Positions 31,868 to 41,566 of a stretch of DNA of 57,395 nucleotides are shown here, piece by piece. Location of the stretch: positions 1-57,395 of the forward strand of contig DBPW01000016.1 of assembly GCA_002305015.1 (NCBI GenBank), given 5' to 3'. The DNA is from Bacteroidales bacterium UBA1410. Lineage in GTDB: Bacteria; Bacteroidota; Bacteroidia; Bacteroidales; Dysgonomonadaceae. The notes under the pieces were generated by a model. The model had not been told where the DNA came from, made no database searches, and worked only from the letters and a program-made list of their open reading frames with translations. The position numbers and the translations under genes are program-made. Numbering within the stretch: position 1 is the first letter of the stretch; the number at the start of each line of letters is the position of its first letter.

Positions 31868-33364
31868 TTACATTCCCAATTGACGATACGTTTCCATCAG
31901 CGCTTGATCGTTATCGGCAATCAACAAAACGACATCCCCGACTTCGAGTGATGTATTTCCTCGTGGCACCAAATATTCGCCACTTCGTTTTATCATGGTA
32001 ACCAGCACTTTATCCGGCAACGAAAGGTCTGATAGTCTGTTGCCATTTTTAAGCATTTCTTCCGTTATCACTATTTCTGCTATTGCCGAATTAATTTCGT
32101 CCGACAAGTCGATATCGAACTCTTTCAACTCGGGGTTACGTTTTTTATCGTTCTGAACGGCTAAACCGAGCCAACGAGCCATCATTGGTACGGATGTTCC
32201 TTGCAAAAGCAAAGAAAGGATGGTGATAAAAAAAACAATATTGAACATGGTCTCGGCCTGTTCAACTCCACTTATCCAAGGATATGTGGCAAAAATGATG
32301 GGTACCGCACCACGTAATCCGACCCAAGAAACAAACAATTTGCCTTTGAACGTAATTTTTTTGAACGGCAACAAGAGGGAAAAAACCGCTAGCGGACGCG
32401 AAATAAGAATCATGAACAGCCCGATTAAGATACCTACTCCGGCAATAGGCAACAGTTCATGTGGATTTACCAATAGTCCTAATGTTAAAAACATAATGAT
32501 CTGAAATAGCCATGTCAAGCCATCGAAAAATTTCATCATGCTGCGCTTATATACAAAACGCTGATTGCCAATTAAAAGTCCTCCTATATAAACGGCAAGA
32601 TAGCCGTTGCCTCCCAAAACAGAGGAAAAACCGAACAGAAAAAGCATGACTGCAACCAGTAATGCCGAATACAAACCTTCATAATCCAAATGAATGTGAT
32701 TGATAAGATATACCGCTAATCTGCCCAATATCACCCCTACCAACACGCCGATTATCAATTGCTGAAAGAACGAAAATATAATTTTCCCGGGTTGAATTGT
32801 TGTCGACTGCAAAAGCTGAATGCAAAGAATCACCAACATGTAAGCCATCGGATCGTTACTGCCACTCTCCAATTCGAGTAACGGACGAAGATTCTGCTTA
32901 ATGGTTAATCCTTTTGACCGCAAAATAGAAAATACAGAAGCAGAATCGGTTGACGACATGATGCTTGCCAAAAGCAACGATTCGATGAGTGAAAAGGTGA
33001 CGGTTTGTATCACATTGTTTGTCAGCCAATAAATAAAAACACCCGTAATGAGAGCGGTAAGCAAAACGCCGGCTATCGATAAAATTACACCAGGAAGAAT
33101 CACCGGTTTTATTTCCGAAAACCGGGTATCCATACCGCCGGAAAAGAGTATGATGTTTAAGGCGATTATTCCGATATATTGAGCTTGATGAGGTGAGCGA
33201 AATTCTATTCCCAGGCCATCGCTGCCAACAAAAATACCTACTAAAAGAAACAACAACAACGCCGGGATACCGAAACGATATCCGGTTTTGCCGACAAAAA
33301 TGCTGACAAAGAGCAGTACTGATGCCAACAATAAAAGAAATTCAAACGAAACAGCCATAGGCAT
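31868..33364 (-). CDS. K+/H+ antiporter of the CPA1 family with regulatory RCK_C domain
   Basis: A 498-residue inner-membrane cation:proton antiporter (CvrA/NhaP2 type). Twelve to thirteen hydrophobic helices run to about residue 400, with the CPA1 marks FLLVGIFVGSDGLGI, the two-aspartate-region equivalent MSSTDSASVFSIL, LELESGSNDPMAYMLVI and FVSWVGLRGAVPIIFATYP. A cytosolic TrkA_C/RCK_C-like domain closes the protein (about 420-498: KNGNRLSDLSLPDKVLVTMIKRSGEYLVPRG, DVVLLIADN), suggesting control by a nucleotide ligand. The frame opens with a TTG; I start at the ATG at 33364 (a second ATG lies two codons on). Twenty-five bases after mrp, so likely cotranscribed. Confidence 0.9.
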   Translation of the reverse strand: MPMAVSFEFLLLLASVLLFVSIFVGKTGYRFGIPALLLFLLVGIFVGSDGLGIEFRSPHQAQYIGIIALNIILFSGGMDTRFSEIKPVILPGVILSIAGVLLTALITGVFIYWLTNNVIQTVTFSLIESLLLASIMSSTDSASVFSILRSKGLTIKQNLRPLLELESGSNDPMAYMLVILCIQLLQSTTIQPGKIIFSFFQQLIIGVLVGVILGRLAVYLINHIHLDYEGLYSALLVAVMLFLFGFSSVLGGNGYLAVYIGGLLIGNQRFVYKRSMMKFFDGLTWLFQIIMFLTLGLLVNPHELLPIAGVGILIGLFMILISRPLAVFSLLLPFKKITFKGKLFVSWVGLRGAVPIIFATYPWISGVEQAETMFNIVFFITILSLLLQGTSVPMMARWLGLAVQNDKKRNPELKEFDIDLSDEINSAIAEIVITEEMLKNGNRLSDLSLPDKVLVTMIKRSGEYLVPRGNTSLEVGDVVLLIADNDQALMETYRQLGM

Positions 33365-33389
33365 CAACCTATCTTTAGAAATTGCAGAT

Positions 33390-34499
33390 TCATCGCATTG
33401 TCACATTAACAATGCGAGTAGGCGGCAATTCGCGATTGCGTTTATCCACAGCAGCGATAAGATTATCCGCCAGTTCGGAAAAAGCCATACCGGTAATACT
33501 GTCGGTATTGAGGGCCACCGGCACACCCTCATCGCCACCCTCCCGTATGCTTTGGACAATAGGTATCTGCCCCAGTAAGGCATAACCGTATTCTTCCGCC
33601 AATCGTTTGCAACCCTCTTTCCCAAAGATATAATACTTATTTTCGGGAAGTTCGGCCGGCGTGAACCATGCCATGTTTTCTACTAACCCTAAGATAGGTA
33701 CATTAACTTTATCGTTCGAAAACATGTCGATTCCTTTTCGTGCATCGGCAAGCGCCACTTCTTGCGGCGTACTAACTATTACAGCCCCGGTGATGGGTAT
33801 GGTTTGCACAAGTGTTAAATGAATATCGCTGGTTCCGGGAGGAAAATCAATGAGAAAATAATCTAATTCGTCCCAATCGGCATCGCCGATAAGTTGCTTC
33901 AATGCATTGCTGGCCATTGCTCCACGCCACACCACAGCATTTTCCTTTTTGACGAAAAATCCGATAGAAAGCATCTTTATACCGTAGTTTTCAATCGGAA
34001 CAATCAGATCTCTCCCATCCTTTTTTTCCAACATGGGAGAAGCATCTTCTGCACCCAACATTTTTGGAACCGAAGGTCCGAAAATATCGGCATCGAGCAA
34101 GCCGACCTTATACCCCTTCAGGGCCAGCGCCACTGCCATATTGGTGCAAACCGTACTTTTGCCGACACCACCTTTGCCCGATGCAACTGCAATGATGTTT
34201 TTTACACCCGGAAGCAATTCCGGTAGCGCCGGACGAGGTGGCTGCTTATATTTCACCGATATATTTCCTTTGATGTCGATATCTTTGTTTACATAAGTTA
34301 AAACAGCTTGTTCGGCCATTTTAACCAATGATTTGATAAACGGATCGTTAGGCCTTTCTGCTATGAGGGAAAAACTCACTTTATTTCCTTCTATTCGAAT
34401 ATTGTCGGCAACCATGCCCGCAGAAACGATATCCTGCCCTGTGCCCGGATACCTAACGTTTTTGAGTGCATCAAGAATAAGTCGTGGATATATTGTCAT
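33390..34499 (-). CDS. Mrp/ApbC (NBP35-like) P-loop ATPase
   Basis: Iron-sulfur-cluster carrier ATPase family, 369 residues: an N-terminal MIP18/DUF59 domain (1-85), then a ParA-like core with deviant Walker A G108-KGGVGKST116, DADIFGPSVPKMLG, DYFLIDFPPGTSD and STPQEVALADARKGIDMF. Odd point: the C-x-x-C motif by which Mrp/ApbC dimers hold a shared [4Fe-4S] cluster is absent; after VENMAWF (273-279) comes TPAELPENKYYIFGKEG, with only one Cys (297). This looks like a lineage variant, and cluster binding by this protein is therefore uncertain. Lies between trmB and the antiporter gene, same strand. Confidence 0.92.
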   Translation of the reverse strand: MTIYPRLILDALKNVRYPGTGQDIVSAGMVADNIRIEGNKVSFSLIAERPNDPFIKSLVKMAEQAVLTYVNKDIDIKGNISVKYKQPPRPALPELLPGVKNIIAVASGKGGVGKSTVCTNMAVALALKGYKVGLLDADIFGPSVPKMLGAEDASPMLEKKDGRDLIVPIENYGIKMLSIGFFVKKENAVVWRGAMASNALKQLIGDADWDELDYFLIDFPPGTSDIHLTLVQTIPITGAVIVSTPQEVALADARKGIDMFSNDKVNVPILGLVENMAWFTPAELPENKYYIFGKEGCKRLAEEYGYALLGQIPIVQSIREGGDEGVPVALNTDSITGMAFSELADNLIAAVDKRNRELPPTRIVNVTMR

Positions 34500-34577
34500 A
34501 ATTTAATTTATTGATTATCTGATTAATATAGGGTAATTTTAAATCTTTACTTCCGGCTCATAGAAATCGTCTTCAGA

Positions 34578-35339
34578 TCATTTCCCCGGGTCAATATCAT
34601 TTACATGAGAAGCATTCCGCTTGTAACTACGATAATTGTCACGTTTTATTTCCACCTCGGGTTCCAACCAATTTTCCTTTTTCGGACATCGAAATGCAAT
34701 GTACTTGATGTTTAAACCACGAGAAAGCCATTGTTGTTCATAGAAAGTCTGAATATGCAGTATTTTGTCATCAATTCCCGAATGATACAGATCGTTGGTA
34801 TCGAAAAAGATTTCAAGCCGGTTTTCTTCGACCATGGCTTTCGTGTATGTATAAAGAAAATCGCTGTCGGTTTTTAAATGCACTATTCCATCGGGTTTAA
34901 GAATACGGCTGTATTCTTCCATAAAGCGAGTAGAAGTCAACCGTTTGTTTGTTTTTTTCATTTGCGGATCGGGAAATGTGATCCATATCTCCGAAACTTC
35001 GTTCTCTGCGAAAAAATGATTGATGAATTCGATTTGTGTTCTTAAAAAAGCCGCATTTGTAATATTTTCTCTAAGAACTTCTGTAGCCCCTTTCCACATG
35101 CGTGCCCCTTTTATATCGATACCGATAAAATTTTTTTCGGGAAACAAACGGGCTAATCCAACGGTGTATTCGCCTTTCCCGCATCCAAGTTCCAATACCA
35201 ACGGATTGTTGTTCTCGAAATAGCTATTCCATTTACCTTTCAACGGAAAACCTTCTCTTTTCAGCATTTCAAACGAATATTGAAAAACATGAGGATAAGT
35301 TGCCATATCGGCAAATTTGGATAGCTTATTCTTTCCCAT
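34578..35339 (-). CDS. trmB: tRNA (guanine-N7-)-methyltransferase
   Basis: Makes m7G46 in the variable loop of tRNAs from SAM. 253 residues with the Rossmann SAM site LVLELGCGKGEYTVGLARLFPEKNFIGIDIKG (about 47-80), EIWITFPDPQMKKTNKRLTS (the FPDPWPK-like catalytic motif) and DGIVHLKTDSDFLYTYT. Somewhat longer than the E. coli enzyme, with an N-terminal MGKNKLSKFADM start typical of Bacteroidota and a basic C-terminal tail. First gene of a leftward set trmB, mrp, antiporter. Promoter at 35367-35396. Confidence 0.95.
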   Translation of the reverse strand: MGKNKLSKFADMATYPHVFQYSFEMLKREGFPLKGKWNSYFENNNPLVLELGCGKGEYTVGLARLFPEKNFIGIDIKGARMWKGATEVLRENITNAAFLRTQIEFINHFFAENEVSEIWITFPDPQMKKTNKRLTSTRFMEEYSRILKPDGIVHLKTDSDFLYTYTKAMVEENRLEIFFDTNDLYHSGIDDKILHIQTFYEQQWLSRGLNIKYIAFRCPKKENWLEPEVEIKRDNYRSYKRNASHVNDIDPGK

Positions 35340-35366
35340 CTCGGCTTATTTTCGATTTGTCTTTTG

Positions 35367-35396
35367 CAAAATTACGAATTTAACGTCAAATGTCAA
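35367..35396 (-). promoter_or_regulatory. trmB promoter
   Basis: Minus-strand TTG (35396-35394), 19 bases, TAATTTTG (35374-35367), 27 bases before the start codon. Divergent from gdh1. Confidence 0.55.
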
Positions 35397-35449
35397 CACT
35401 TATCCGCTCTATTTATCAATAAAAATATCGTTTTTAATTTTTTTATCTC

Positions 35450-35457
35450 TACCTTTG
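35450..35457 (+). promoter_or_regulatory. -7 element before gdh1
   Basis: TACCTTTG, an exact -7 box, 31 bases before the gdh1 ATG; the -33 partner is not evident. Confidence 0.5.
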
Positions 35458-35488
35458 TCAAACCAAGTTACTACCATTTTTTCAGCAT

Positions 35489-36826
35489 ATGAAAGTAAAA
35501 GATATCATGACGCAACTCGAAGCCAAGTATTCCAACGAAAAGGAATACTTGCAAGCAGTAAGGGGTGTGCTTTCTACCATTGAAGAGGTATATGATGAAC
35601 ATCCCGAGTATGAAAAAGCATGCATTCTTGAGCAACTCGTGGAACCCGATCGCATTTTTATATTCAAAGTTCCATGGACTGACGATCAGGGCAATATCCA
35701 CGTAAATACAGGCTATCGTGTACAATTCAACAATGCAATAGGCCCGTATAAAGGAGGGCTTCGATTTCACCCTTCTGTTTCGCTTTCCTCCTTAAAATTT
35801 CTTGGTTTTGAACAAATTTTTAAAAATGCATTAACTTCCCTTCCAATGGGAGGTGCCAAGGGTGGAGCAGATTTCAGTCCTAAAGGACGTTCCAACGGCG
35901 AGATCATGCGTTTTTGCCAATCATTTGTTCTGGAGTTGTGGCACAATATCGGTCCCGATACCGATGTTCCTGCGGGCGATATCGGCGTAGGTTCTCGTGA
36001 AATTGGATACATGTATGGTATGTACAAAAAACTAGCACGCGAAAATACAGGTACTTTCACCGGTAAAGGGTTATCTTACGGCGGATCGCTCATTCGCCCT
36101 GAAGCTACCGGCTTTGGCGCATTGTATTTTGTATCCCGGATGTTACGTGAACGGGGAATGGATATTAAAGGGAAAACCGTTGCTATTTCGGGTTTCGGCA
36201 ACGTAGCATGGGGCGCAGCCTTAAAGGCAACCCAACTTGGAGCAAAAGTGGTAACCATTTCCGGTCCCGACGGCTATGTTTACGATCCTCAAGGCATCAG
36301 CGGAAAGAAAATCGATTATATGCTGGAACTTCGCACTTCCGGTCAGGATATAGTAAAACCCTACGTCGAAAAATTCCCTGAAGCTGTATTTTATCCCGGC
36401 AAACGTCCTTGGGAACAGAAAGTTGACATTGCCCTGCCTTGTGCCATTCAAAATGAATTGGATGAAAATGATGCGCGTAATTTAATCGAAAATAACGTTT
36501 TATGTGTTGCCGAAGTATCAAATATGGGTTGCACGGAAAAAGCCGTTGATTTATTTCTCGAAAATCGTATGTTGTTTGGACCGGGCAAGGCCGTGAATGC
36601 CGGAGGAGTGGCAGTTTCGGGATTGGAAATGTCACAAAATGCCATGCATTTAAGTTGGTCGGCAGAAGAAGTAGATGAAAAATTGCGTTATATTATGTCT
36701 GCCATCCATGATCAATGTTTGAAATATGGAAAAGAAGAAGACGGATACATTAATTATGTGAAAGGAGCCAACATCGCCGGTTTTATAAAAGTTGCCGATG
36801 CCATGATGGCGCAAGGAGTGGTATAA
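35489..36826 (+). CDS. Glutamate dehydrogenase 1 (probably NAD-preferring type)
   Basis: Interconverts glutamate with 2-oxoglutarate and ammonia. The 445 residues are the hexameric small-type GDH: VNTGYRVQFNNAIGPYKGGLRFHP, LPMGGAKGGADFSPKGRS (catalytic Lys), DVPAGDIGVG, GSLIRPEATGFG, ISGFGNVAWGAALKA (Rossmann). It differs from the second copy at 41.6 kb where cofactor choice is made: after the second strand it reads TISGPDGYVYD rather than TLSDSDGYIYD, and the conserved EGANMPST is EVSNMGCT. Loss of the Ser-Asp-Ser 2'-phosphate pocket suggests NAD (catabolic) use; this is inference. Followed at 21 bases by an AddB-like gene. Confidence 0.92.
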   Translation: MKVKDIMTQLEAKYSNEKEYLQAVRGVLSTIEEVYDEHPEYEKACILEQLVEPDRIFIFKVPWTDDQGNIHVNTGYRVQFNNAIGPYKGGLRFHPSVSLSSLKFLGFEQIFKNALTSLPMGGAKGGADFSPKGRSNGEIMRFCQSFVLELWHNIGPDTDVPAGDIGVGSREIGYMYGMYKKLARENTGTFTGKGLSYGGSLIRPEATGFGALYFVSRMLRERGMDIKGKTVAISGFGNVAWGAALKATQLGAKVVTISGPDGYVYDPQGISGKKIDYMLELRTSGQDIVKPYVEKFPEAVFYPGKRPWEQKVDIALPCAIQNELDENDARNLIENNVLCVAEVSNMGCTEKAVDLFLENRMLFGPGKAVNAGGVAVSGLEMSQNAMHLSWSAEEVDEKLRYIMSAIHDQCLKYGKEEDGYINYVKGANIAGFIKVADAMMAQGVV

Positions 36827-36847
36827 CAAATAATTAATCGATATTCA

Positions 36848-39739
36848 ATGATGCCGTTTCTTTATCGGCTTGCCCAACGTTTTTATAACCAATACAAGAA
36901 TACCCTGCACGAGCATACATTTGTTTTCCCCAGTCGCCGTGCGGGTATTTTCTTTCAAAAATATTTAACCGATATTTCACAGAAACCCCTGTTTTCTCCT
37001 ACTATTCTTACCATTCAAGAATTGTTCGAAATACTTTCGCCTTATCAGGCCGGCGATAAAATCGGCATGTTGGTAATCTTGTACAACGAGTATGTAAAAT
37101 TCAGCCGATCGGATGAGTCGTTTGATGATTTTCTTTATTGGGGCGAAATGTTGCTGGATGATTTCGATGATGTCGACAAATATTTGATAGATGCCAAGCA
37201 GCTTTTCCGTAATGTTCAGGATCTCAAATCGCTGGATGCCGATATGTCGTATCTTTCGGAGCAGCAAATAAATGCGATCCGCAATTTTTGGGAACGATTC
37301 ATTCCTGTAGAAGGTAACGATACCAAAAAAAGATTTCAAGAAACATGGCAGATTTTGTTCGAGCTTTATACGGGCTTTCGTAATGCTTTGCACGAAAAAG
37401 GATATGCATACGAAGGAATGTTGTTTCGGGAAGTTGCGGAACGCGCCAAAGCGAAAGAAAAAATAGATCTCCCCTTCCACGATATTGTATTTGTGGGATT
37501 AAACGCTTTGACGCCGGCAGAAACCGTCTTACTGGAATATCTCAAAAATCTTGGGGTTGCCGATTTTTATTGGGATTACGATTCGCCTTTCGTCAGCGAT
37601 AACCAGAATAAAGCATCTTTTTGGACAGCCGATAATTTAATACGTTTCCCCTCCCGATTCCCAATGGATGAATCCGCAAAAACAGAAGCAGAAAATAAAG
37701 AAAAACAAAAGATTGACCTCATCGGCGTTCCTTCTGCTGTTGGTCAGGCAAAGCAAGTGGGCACCATTCTTTCCCAACTTGTGGCATCGGGAGCTGTCGA
37801 TCCTGAGGAAGCCATTAGTACGGCAATTGTATTGCCGGACGAAAACCTGCTGTTGCCGGTTCTTTACTCCATTCCTCCGTGTATCGAAAAGATAAACGTA
37901 ACCATGGGTTATGGTTTATTGCATTCGTCCATTGCAAGCCTTATCGAACATATCGCAGATTTGCAGCGGAATCTTCGTAAATCGGAAAACGAAACCACTT
38001 TTTATTATCGTTTCGTACTTGCCATTCTTAATCATCCGTTAATAACACTTTCGGCAAAGAATGAAGCAGAATTACTAAAAACACATATTACGGATAATAA
38101 TCGAATTGTCGTAACGGAATCTGAAATTCCCACTCATCCGCTGTTGCAACTCATTTTTAAACCTCTTACCCAATGGGAACAAATTGCCGAGTACTTGCAG
38201 TCGATTTTAATTTTTATCTATAACCGTTTAACCGAAGAAAGAAACTCGAAAGAAAACAATAAGAATATAGATAATCAGGCACAATCCGGCGACTTGGAAC
38301 GCGAGTTCATCGTGCAATACCATAAATCGGTTACCCGATTGCAGGAAACCCTTACCGAAATTAAAACATTGTCTATAGATACCTATTTTCGTCTATTGAA
38401 ACAAGTGGTACAACATCTCAGTGTACCCTTCAGTGGAGAGCCGTTATCGGGGTTACAAATCATGGGGGTATTGGAAACGCGCGTTCTCGATTTTGAAAAT
38501 CTCATTTTGCTGTCGATGAACGAAGGTGTTTTCCCCTTGAAAAAATCGACAGGTTCATTTATTCCCTTTACCTTGCGCAAAGGCTTCGGATTGCCTACTT
38601 ACGAACATCAAGAAAGGACCTATGCCTATCATTTCTATCGGTTGATCAGCCGTGCAAAACGGATATTTATGCTTTACGATACCCGCACAGAAGAATGGCA
38701 AACCGGAGAAGTAAGCCGTTACTTTTATCAATTGAAATATCTGTACAACCATTATTTCGATATTAATGAACATGTGTTAACCTACGATGTAAGTGCCCCT
38801 GATCATTCCCCAATTATACGGGTAAAAACGCCACAAGTATTGCAAAAGTTGGATGCTTTTAAAGCAGGAGGCGATAAATATCTGTCGGCTTCCTTAATTA
38901 ATAATTACATCACATGCCCATTGCAATTCTACTTTTCTGCCATAGAAGAATTATCCACGAAAGAAGAAGTACAGGAATCGGTGGAGGCTGAAATTTTCGG
39001 TATCCTTTATCATAGCCTGATGGAAAAAATTTATCGCCGTTTCATCGGAAAAATGGTAACACCCGATGCACTGACGGCTTTAGTGGAAAATGAGGCTTAT
39101 CTAACGGAACTGATCGAAAAAGCCTTTGCTGAACATTATTTTAAAGATAAAGACCATCCTCAACCGTTGCAGGGGCAGCATTTTCTGATAGGCGAAATAT
39201 TGCGGAGTTACGTAAAACAAACCTTAGAGTCAGATAAACAATTTGCCCCGTTTCAATATATTGGAGCAGAATATAAATTTAAAAGCATTTATCGCGTTAC
39301 AGACCATTTATCGGTTAACTTCAAAGGAAGCATCGACCGAATAGACCAAATCGAAGACAGATATCGAATCATCGACTATAAAACTGGTAGCGGGACTACC
39401 GACTTTAAAGACATTCCTCAATTATTCGATTCGTCAAAAAGCAATCGCCCCGAGCATATTTTGCAGGTTTTTGTGTATGCCCTGTTTTTTGCGAAAGAAA
39501 ATCCAAACTACACGATTTTTCCGGCAATCTATTATTTACGTTCGATATTCAATAATTTTAATCCTTCGATTACCGTAAATAAACAAAAGATAGAAGATAT
39601 TTCTTGTTTTTTCGATGAATTTATCGAACGGTTCAATGCCTGTTTACAGGAAATCTTCGACGAAAATATACCGTTCACACAAACAATACAAGAAAAAAAT
39701 TGCCAATGGTGTACTTTTAAAGAAGTATGCGGGCGATAA
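36848..39739 (+). CDS. AddB-like PD-(D/E)xK nuclease/helicase-fold protein
   Basis: A 963-residue relative of the AddB/RecC-type subunit of recombinational repair nucleases, which resect DNA double-strand ends. The N-terminal half has a UvrD-like fold with FVFPSRRAGIFFQKYL in place of a clean Walker A. The C-terminal 260 residues form the nuclease: YLSASLINNYITCPLQFYFSAI, FGILYHSLMEKI, FKGSIDRIDQIEDRYRIIDYKTGSG (D and D-Y-K catalytic line), and CQWCTFKEVCG at the end. One Cys in ITCPL plus three at the C-terminus make the Fe-S staple seen in AddB. Its usual helicase partner AddA is not adjacent. Starts 21 bases after gdh1. Confidence 0.88.
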   Translation: MMPFLYRLAQRFYNQYKNTLHEHTFVFPSRRAGIFFQKYLTDISQKPLFSPTILTIQELFEILSPYQAGDKIGMLVILYNEYVKFSRSDESFDDFLYWGEMLLDDFDDVDKYLIDAKQLFRNVQDLKSLDADMSYLSEQQINAIRNFWERFIPVEGNDTKKRFQETWQILFELYTGFRNALHEKGYAYEGMLFREVAERAKAKEKIDLPFHDIVFVGLNALTPAETVLLEYLKNLGVADFYWDYDSPFVSDNQNKASFWTADNLIRFPSRFPMDESAKTEAENKEKQKIDLIGVPSAVGQAKQVGTILSQLVASGAVDPEEAISTAIVLPDENLLLPVLYSIPPCIEKINVTMGYGLLHSSIASLIEHIADLQRNLRKSENETTFYYRFVLAILNHPLITLSAKNEAELLKTHITDNNRIVVTESEIPTHPLLQLIFKPLTQWEQIAEYLQSILIFIYNRLTEERNSKENNKNIDNQAQSGDLEREFIVQYHKSVTRLQETLTEIKTLSIDTYFRLLKQVVQHLSVPFSGEPLSGLQIMGVLETRVLDFENLILLSMNEGVFPLKKSTGSFIPFTLRKGFGLPTYEHQERTYAYHFYRLISRAKRIFMLYDTRTEEWQTGEVSRYFYQLKYLYNHYFDINEHVLTYDVSAPDHSPIIRVKTPQVLQKLDAFKAGGDKYLSASLINNYITCPLQFYFSAIEELSTKEEVQESVEAEIFGILYHSLMEKIYRRFIGKMVTPDALTALVENEAYLTELIEKAFAEHYFKDKDHPQPLQGQHFLIGEILRSYVKQTLESDKQFAPFQYIGAEYKFKSIYRVTDHLSVNFKGSIDRIDQIEDRYRIIDYKTGSGTTDFKDIPQLFDSSKSNRPEHILQVFVYALFFAKENPNYTIFPAIYYLRSIFNNFNPSITVNKQKIEDISCFFDEFIERFNACLQEIFDENIPFTQTIQEKNCQWCTFKEVCGR

Positions 39740-39822
39740 CAAACCGATTTATCCAAAATATATTTCAAATATGCCTGCGAATATGTATATTTGCCGAGAT
39801 ATATTAAATGAATCATTTTCCT

Positions 39823-40890
39823 ATGAGCAACTACAAAAAACATCTCTTAATTACCGGAGGAGCCGGTTTTATTGGTTCTCACTTGGTACGTTTGATGGTA
39901 AATCGTCATCCCGATTACCATATTGTAAATCTCGATAAACTTACCTATGCCGGTAATTTAGGAAACTTGAAAGATGTGGAAGACAAGGCAAACTATACTT
40001 TCGTAAAAGCCGATATCTGCAATTTTGAGGAGTTGCAGCGAATCTTTGCAAAATATCATATCGACGGCGTTATTCACCTTGCAGCCGAAAGCCATGTCGA
40101 CCGCTCCATAACCGATCCGTTTTCGTTTGCCAAAACCAATGTAATAGGTACACTGAATTTGTTGCAGGCTGCCAAAGAAGCCTGGAAGCCCGACTATACC
40201 GGAAAACGTTTTTATCATGTTTCCACCGATGAAGTCTATGGCGCTTTGCAATTTGACGATCCCGCCTTCACCGAAGAAACCAAATATAATCCTCATTCGC
40301 CTTATTCGGCATCCAAAGCCTCATCCGATCACTTTGTTCGCGCTTATCACGATACGTATGGTTTGCCAACCCTTATATCCAACTGTTCCAACAACTACGG
40401 TCCCTATCAGTTCCCCGAAAAACTAATTCCGTTGATCATCAACAATATTCTTCATAACAAACCCCTACCCGTTTACGGAAAAGGAGAAAACATTCGCGAT
40501 TGGCTCTATGTGGAAGACCATGTACGCGCCATTGATTTAATCTTTCATAAAGGGAACCCGGGTGATACCTATAATATAGGGGGATCTAACGAATGGAAAA
40601 ATATCGATTTGATTAACATTGTCATCACTATCACCGATCGACTGCTGGGACGTCCCGAAGGTACATCCAAAAAGCTCATCACCTTTGTTACCGATCGTGC
40701 AGGACACGATTTACGCTACGCCATCGATTCGTCGAAACTTAAAAATGAGCTCGGCTGGGAACCTTTGTTAACATTTGAAGAGGGGATAGAAAAAACCGTA
40801 CGTTGGTATCTCTCCAATCAAGACTGGCTGGCAAATGTCACAGACGGCAACTACATGCGTTATTATGAAGAAATGTACGCTAGCCGATAA
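39823..40890 (+). CDS. rfbB: dTDP-glucose 4,6-dehydratase
   Basis: Second step of dTDP-rhamnose synthesis: dTDP-glucose to dTDP-4-keto-6-deoxyglucose with bound NAD+. Extended short-chain dehydrogenase fold: LLITGGAGFIGSHLVRLM, the HLAAESHVDRSI family signature, YHVSTDEVYGAL with catalytic Thr-Asp-Glu, YSASKASSDHFVRAYH (YxxxK), and SNCSNNYGPYQFPEKLIP. An in-frame ATG lies at 39808, but a TATATTTG -7 box at 39786-39793 would start transcription near 39800, so I take the ATG at 39823 (MSNYKKH, 355 residues). rfbA, rfbC and rfbD are not in the window. Confidence 0.96.
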   Translation: MSNYKKHLLITGGAGFIGSHLVRLMVNRHPDYHIVNLDKLTYAGNLGNLKDVEDKANYTFVKADICNFEELQRIFAKYHIDGVIHLAAESHVDRSITDPFSFAKTNVIGTLNLLQAAKEAWKPDYTGKRFYHVSTDEVYGALQFDDPAFTEETKYNPHSPYSASKASSDHFVRAYHDTYGLPTLISNCSNNYGPYQFPEKLIPLIINNILHNKPLPVYGKGENIRDWLYVEDHVRAIDLIFHKGNPGDTYNIGGSNEWKNIDLINIVITITDRLLGRPEGTSKKLITFVTDRAGHDLRYAIDSSKLKNELGWEPLLTFEEGIEKTVRWYLSNQDWLANVTDGNYMRYYEEMYASR

Positions 40891-40909
40891 AAAATAGCAT
40901 TGTGTGTGT

Positions 40910-41323
40910 TTACATTGTAGTTAATATTCTGCCTCCATGCTCGGTTTCTGTAATGGAAATTTTAACGGCATTAGGCGGAAGAAGAGGTTCGATTAATTCC
41001 GGCCATTCAATAAAACATAAATTGCCGCTATAGAAATAATCTTCATAACCAAAATCAAAAACTTCCTCAAGTTTGAGGATACGGTAAAAATCGAAATGAT
41101 ACACAACCTCACCTTTATCGGTATGATACTCATTGATAATAGCAAAGGTAGGACTGGTAACCGTTTCGTGCACACCCATCTCTTCGCACACCGCTTTAAT
41201 AAAAGTGGTTTTTCCTGCTCCCATAGCGCCATAAAAAGCAAAGACTTTATTGTCGCCCATTTCGGACAAAAAATGACGGGCTGCCTGTGGAATTTCCGAA
41301 ATATCGTTGATTTCTATATGCAT
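40910..41323 (-). CDS. tsaE: tRNA threonylcarbamoyladenosine biosynthesis ATPase TsaE
   Basis: ATPase that drives the TsaBDE complex making t6A37 in ANN-decoding tRNAs. 137 residues from the chosen start, with a Walker A GAMGAGKTTFIKAVC, SPTFAIINEY, VYHFDFYRI and the closing FIEWPELIEPLLP with the conserved Trp. The frame runs seven codons further upstream (41344), but MHIEINDISEIPQAARHF is the family's usual opening. Convergent with rfbB (20 bases). Its own promoter is not obvious; gdh2 upstream is terminated by a hairpin. Confidence 0.94.
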   Translation of the reverse strand: MHIEINDISEIPQAARHFLSEMGDNKVFAFYGAMGAGKTTFIKAVCEEMGVHETVTSPTFAIINEYHTDKGEVVYHFDFYRILKLEEVFDFGYEDYFYSGNLCFIEWPELIEPLLPPNAVKISITETEHGGRILTTM

Positions 41324-41490
41324 TTTTCTTGATGGTGTATTCATCTGTGACCCTCATGATTTTACAACATGCCTTTTCATTTTTACGTTATCACAAAAGT
41401 AAGGCTTTTAATTTTAATAGTTGTATTAAAATAAAAAATAAGCCGCTAAAAATTGAATAGTTGAAATGGTTCCCCGATAGGAATACAAAC

Positions 41491-41529
41491 ACAAAGAGGG
41501 TGAAAAACATAGTGATCAACCCTCTTTGT
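41491..41529 (-). terminator. gdh2 terminator
   Basis: Perfect 11-bp stem ACAAAGAGGGT/ACCCTCTTTGT with a 17-base loop, 38 bases past the gdh2 stop; the minus strand continues TTTGTATT after the stem. Confidence 0.7.
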
Positions 41530-41566
41530 TGTTTTCAAGTCGAAATTGGGAATTGAATTTACCCCA

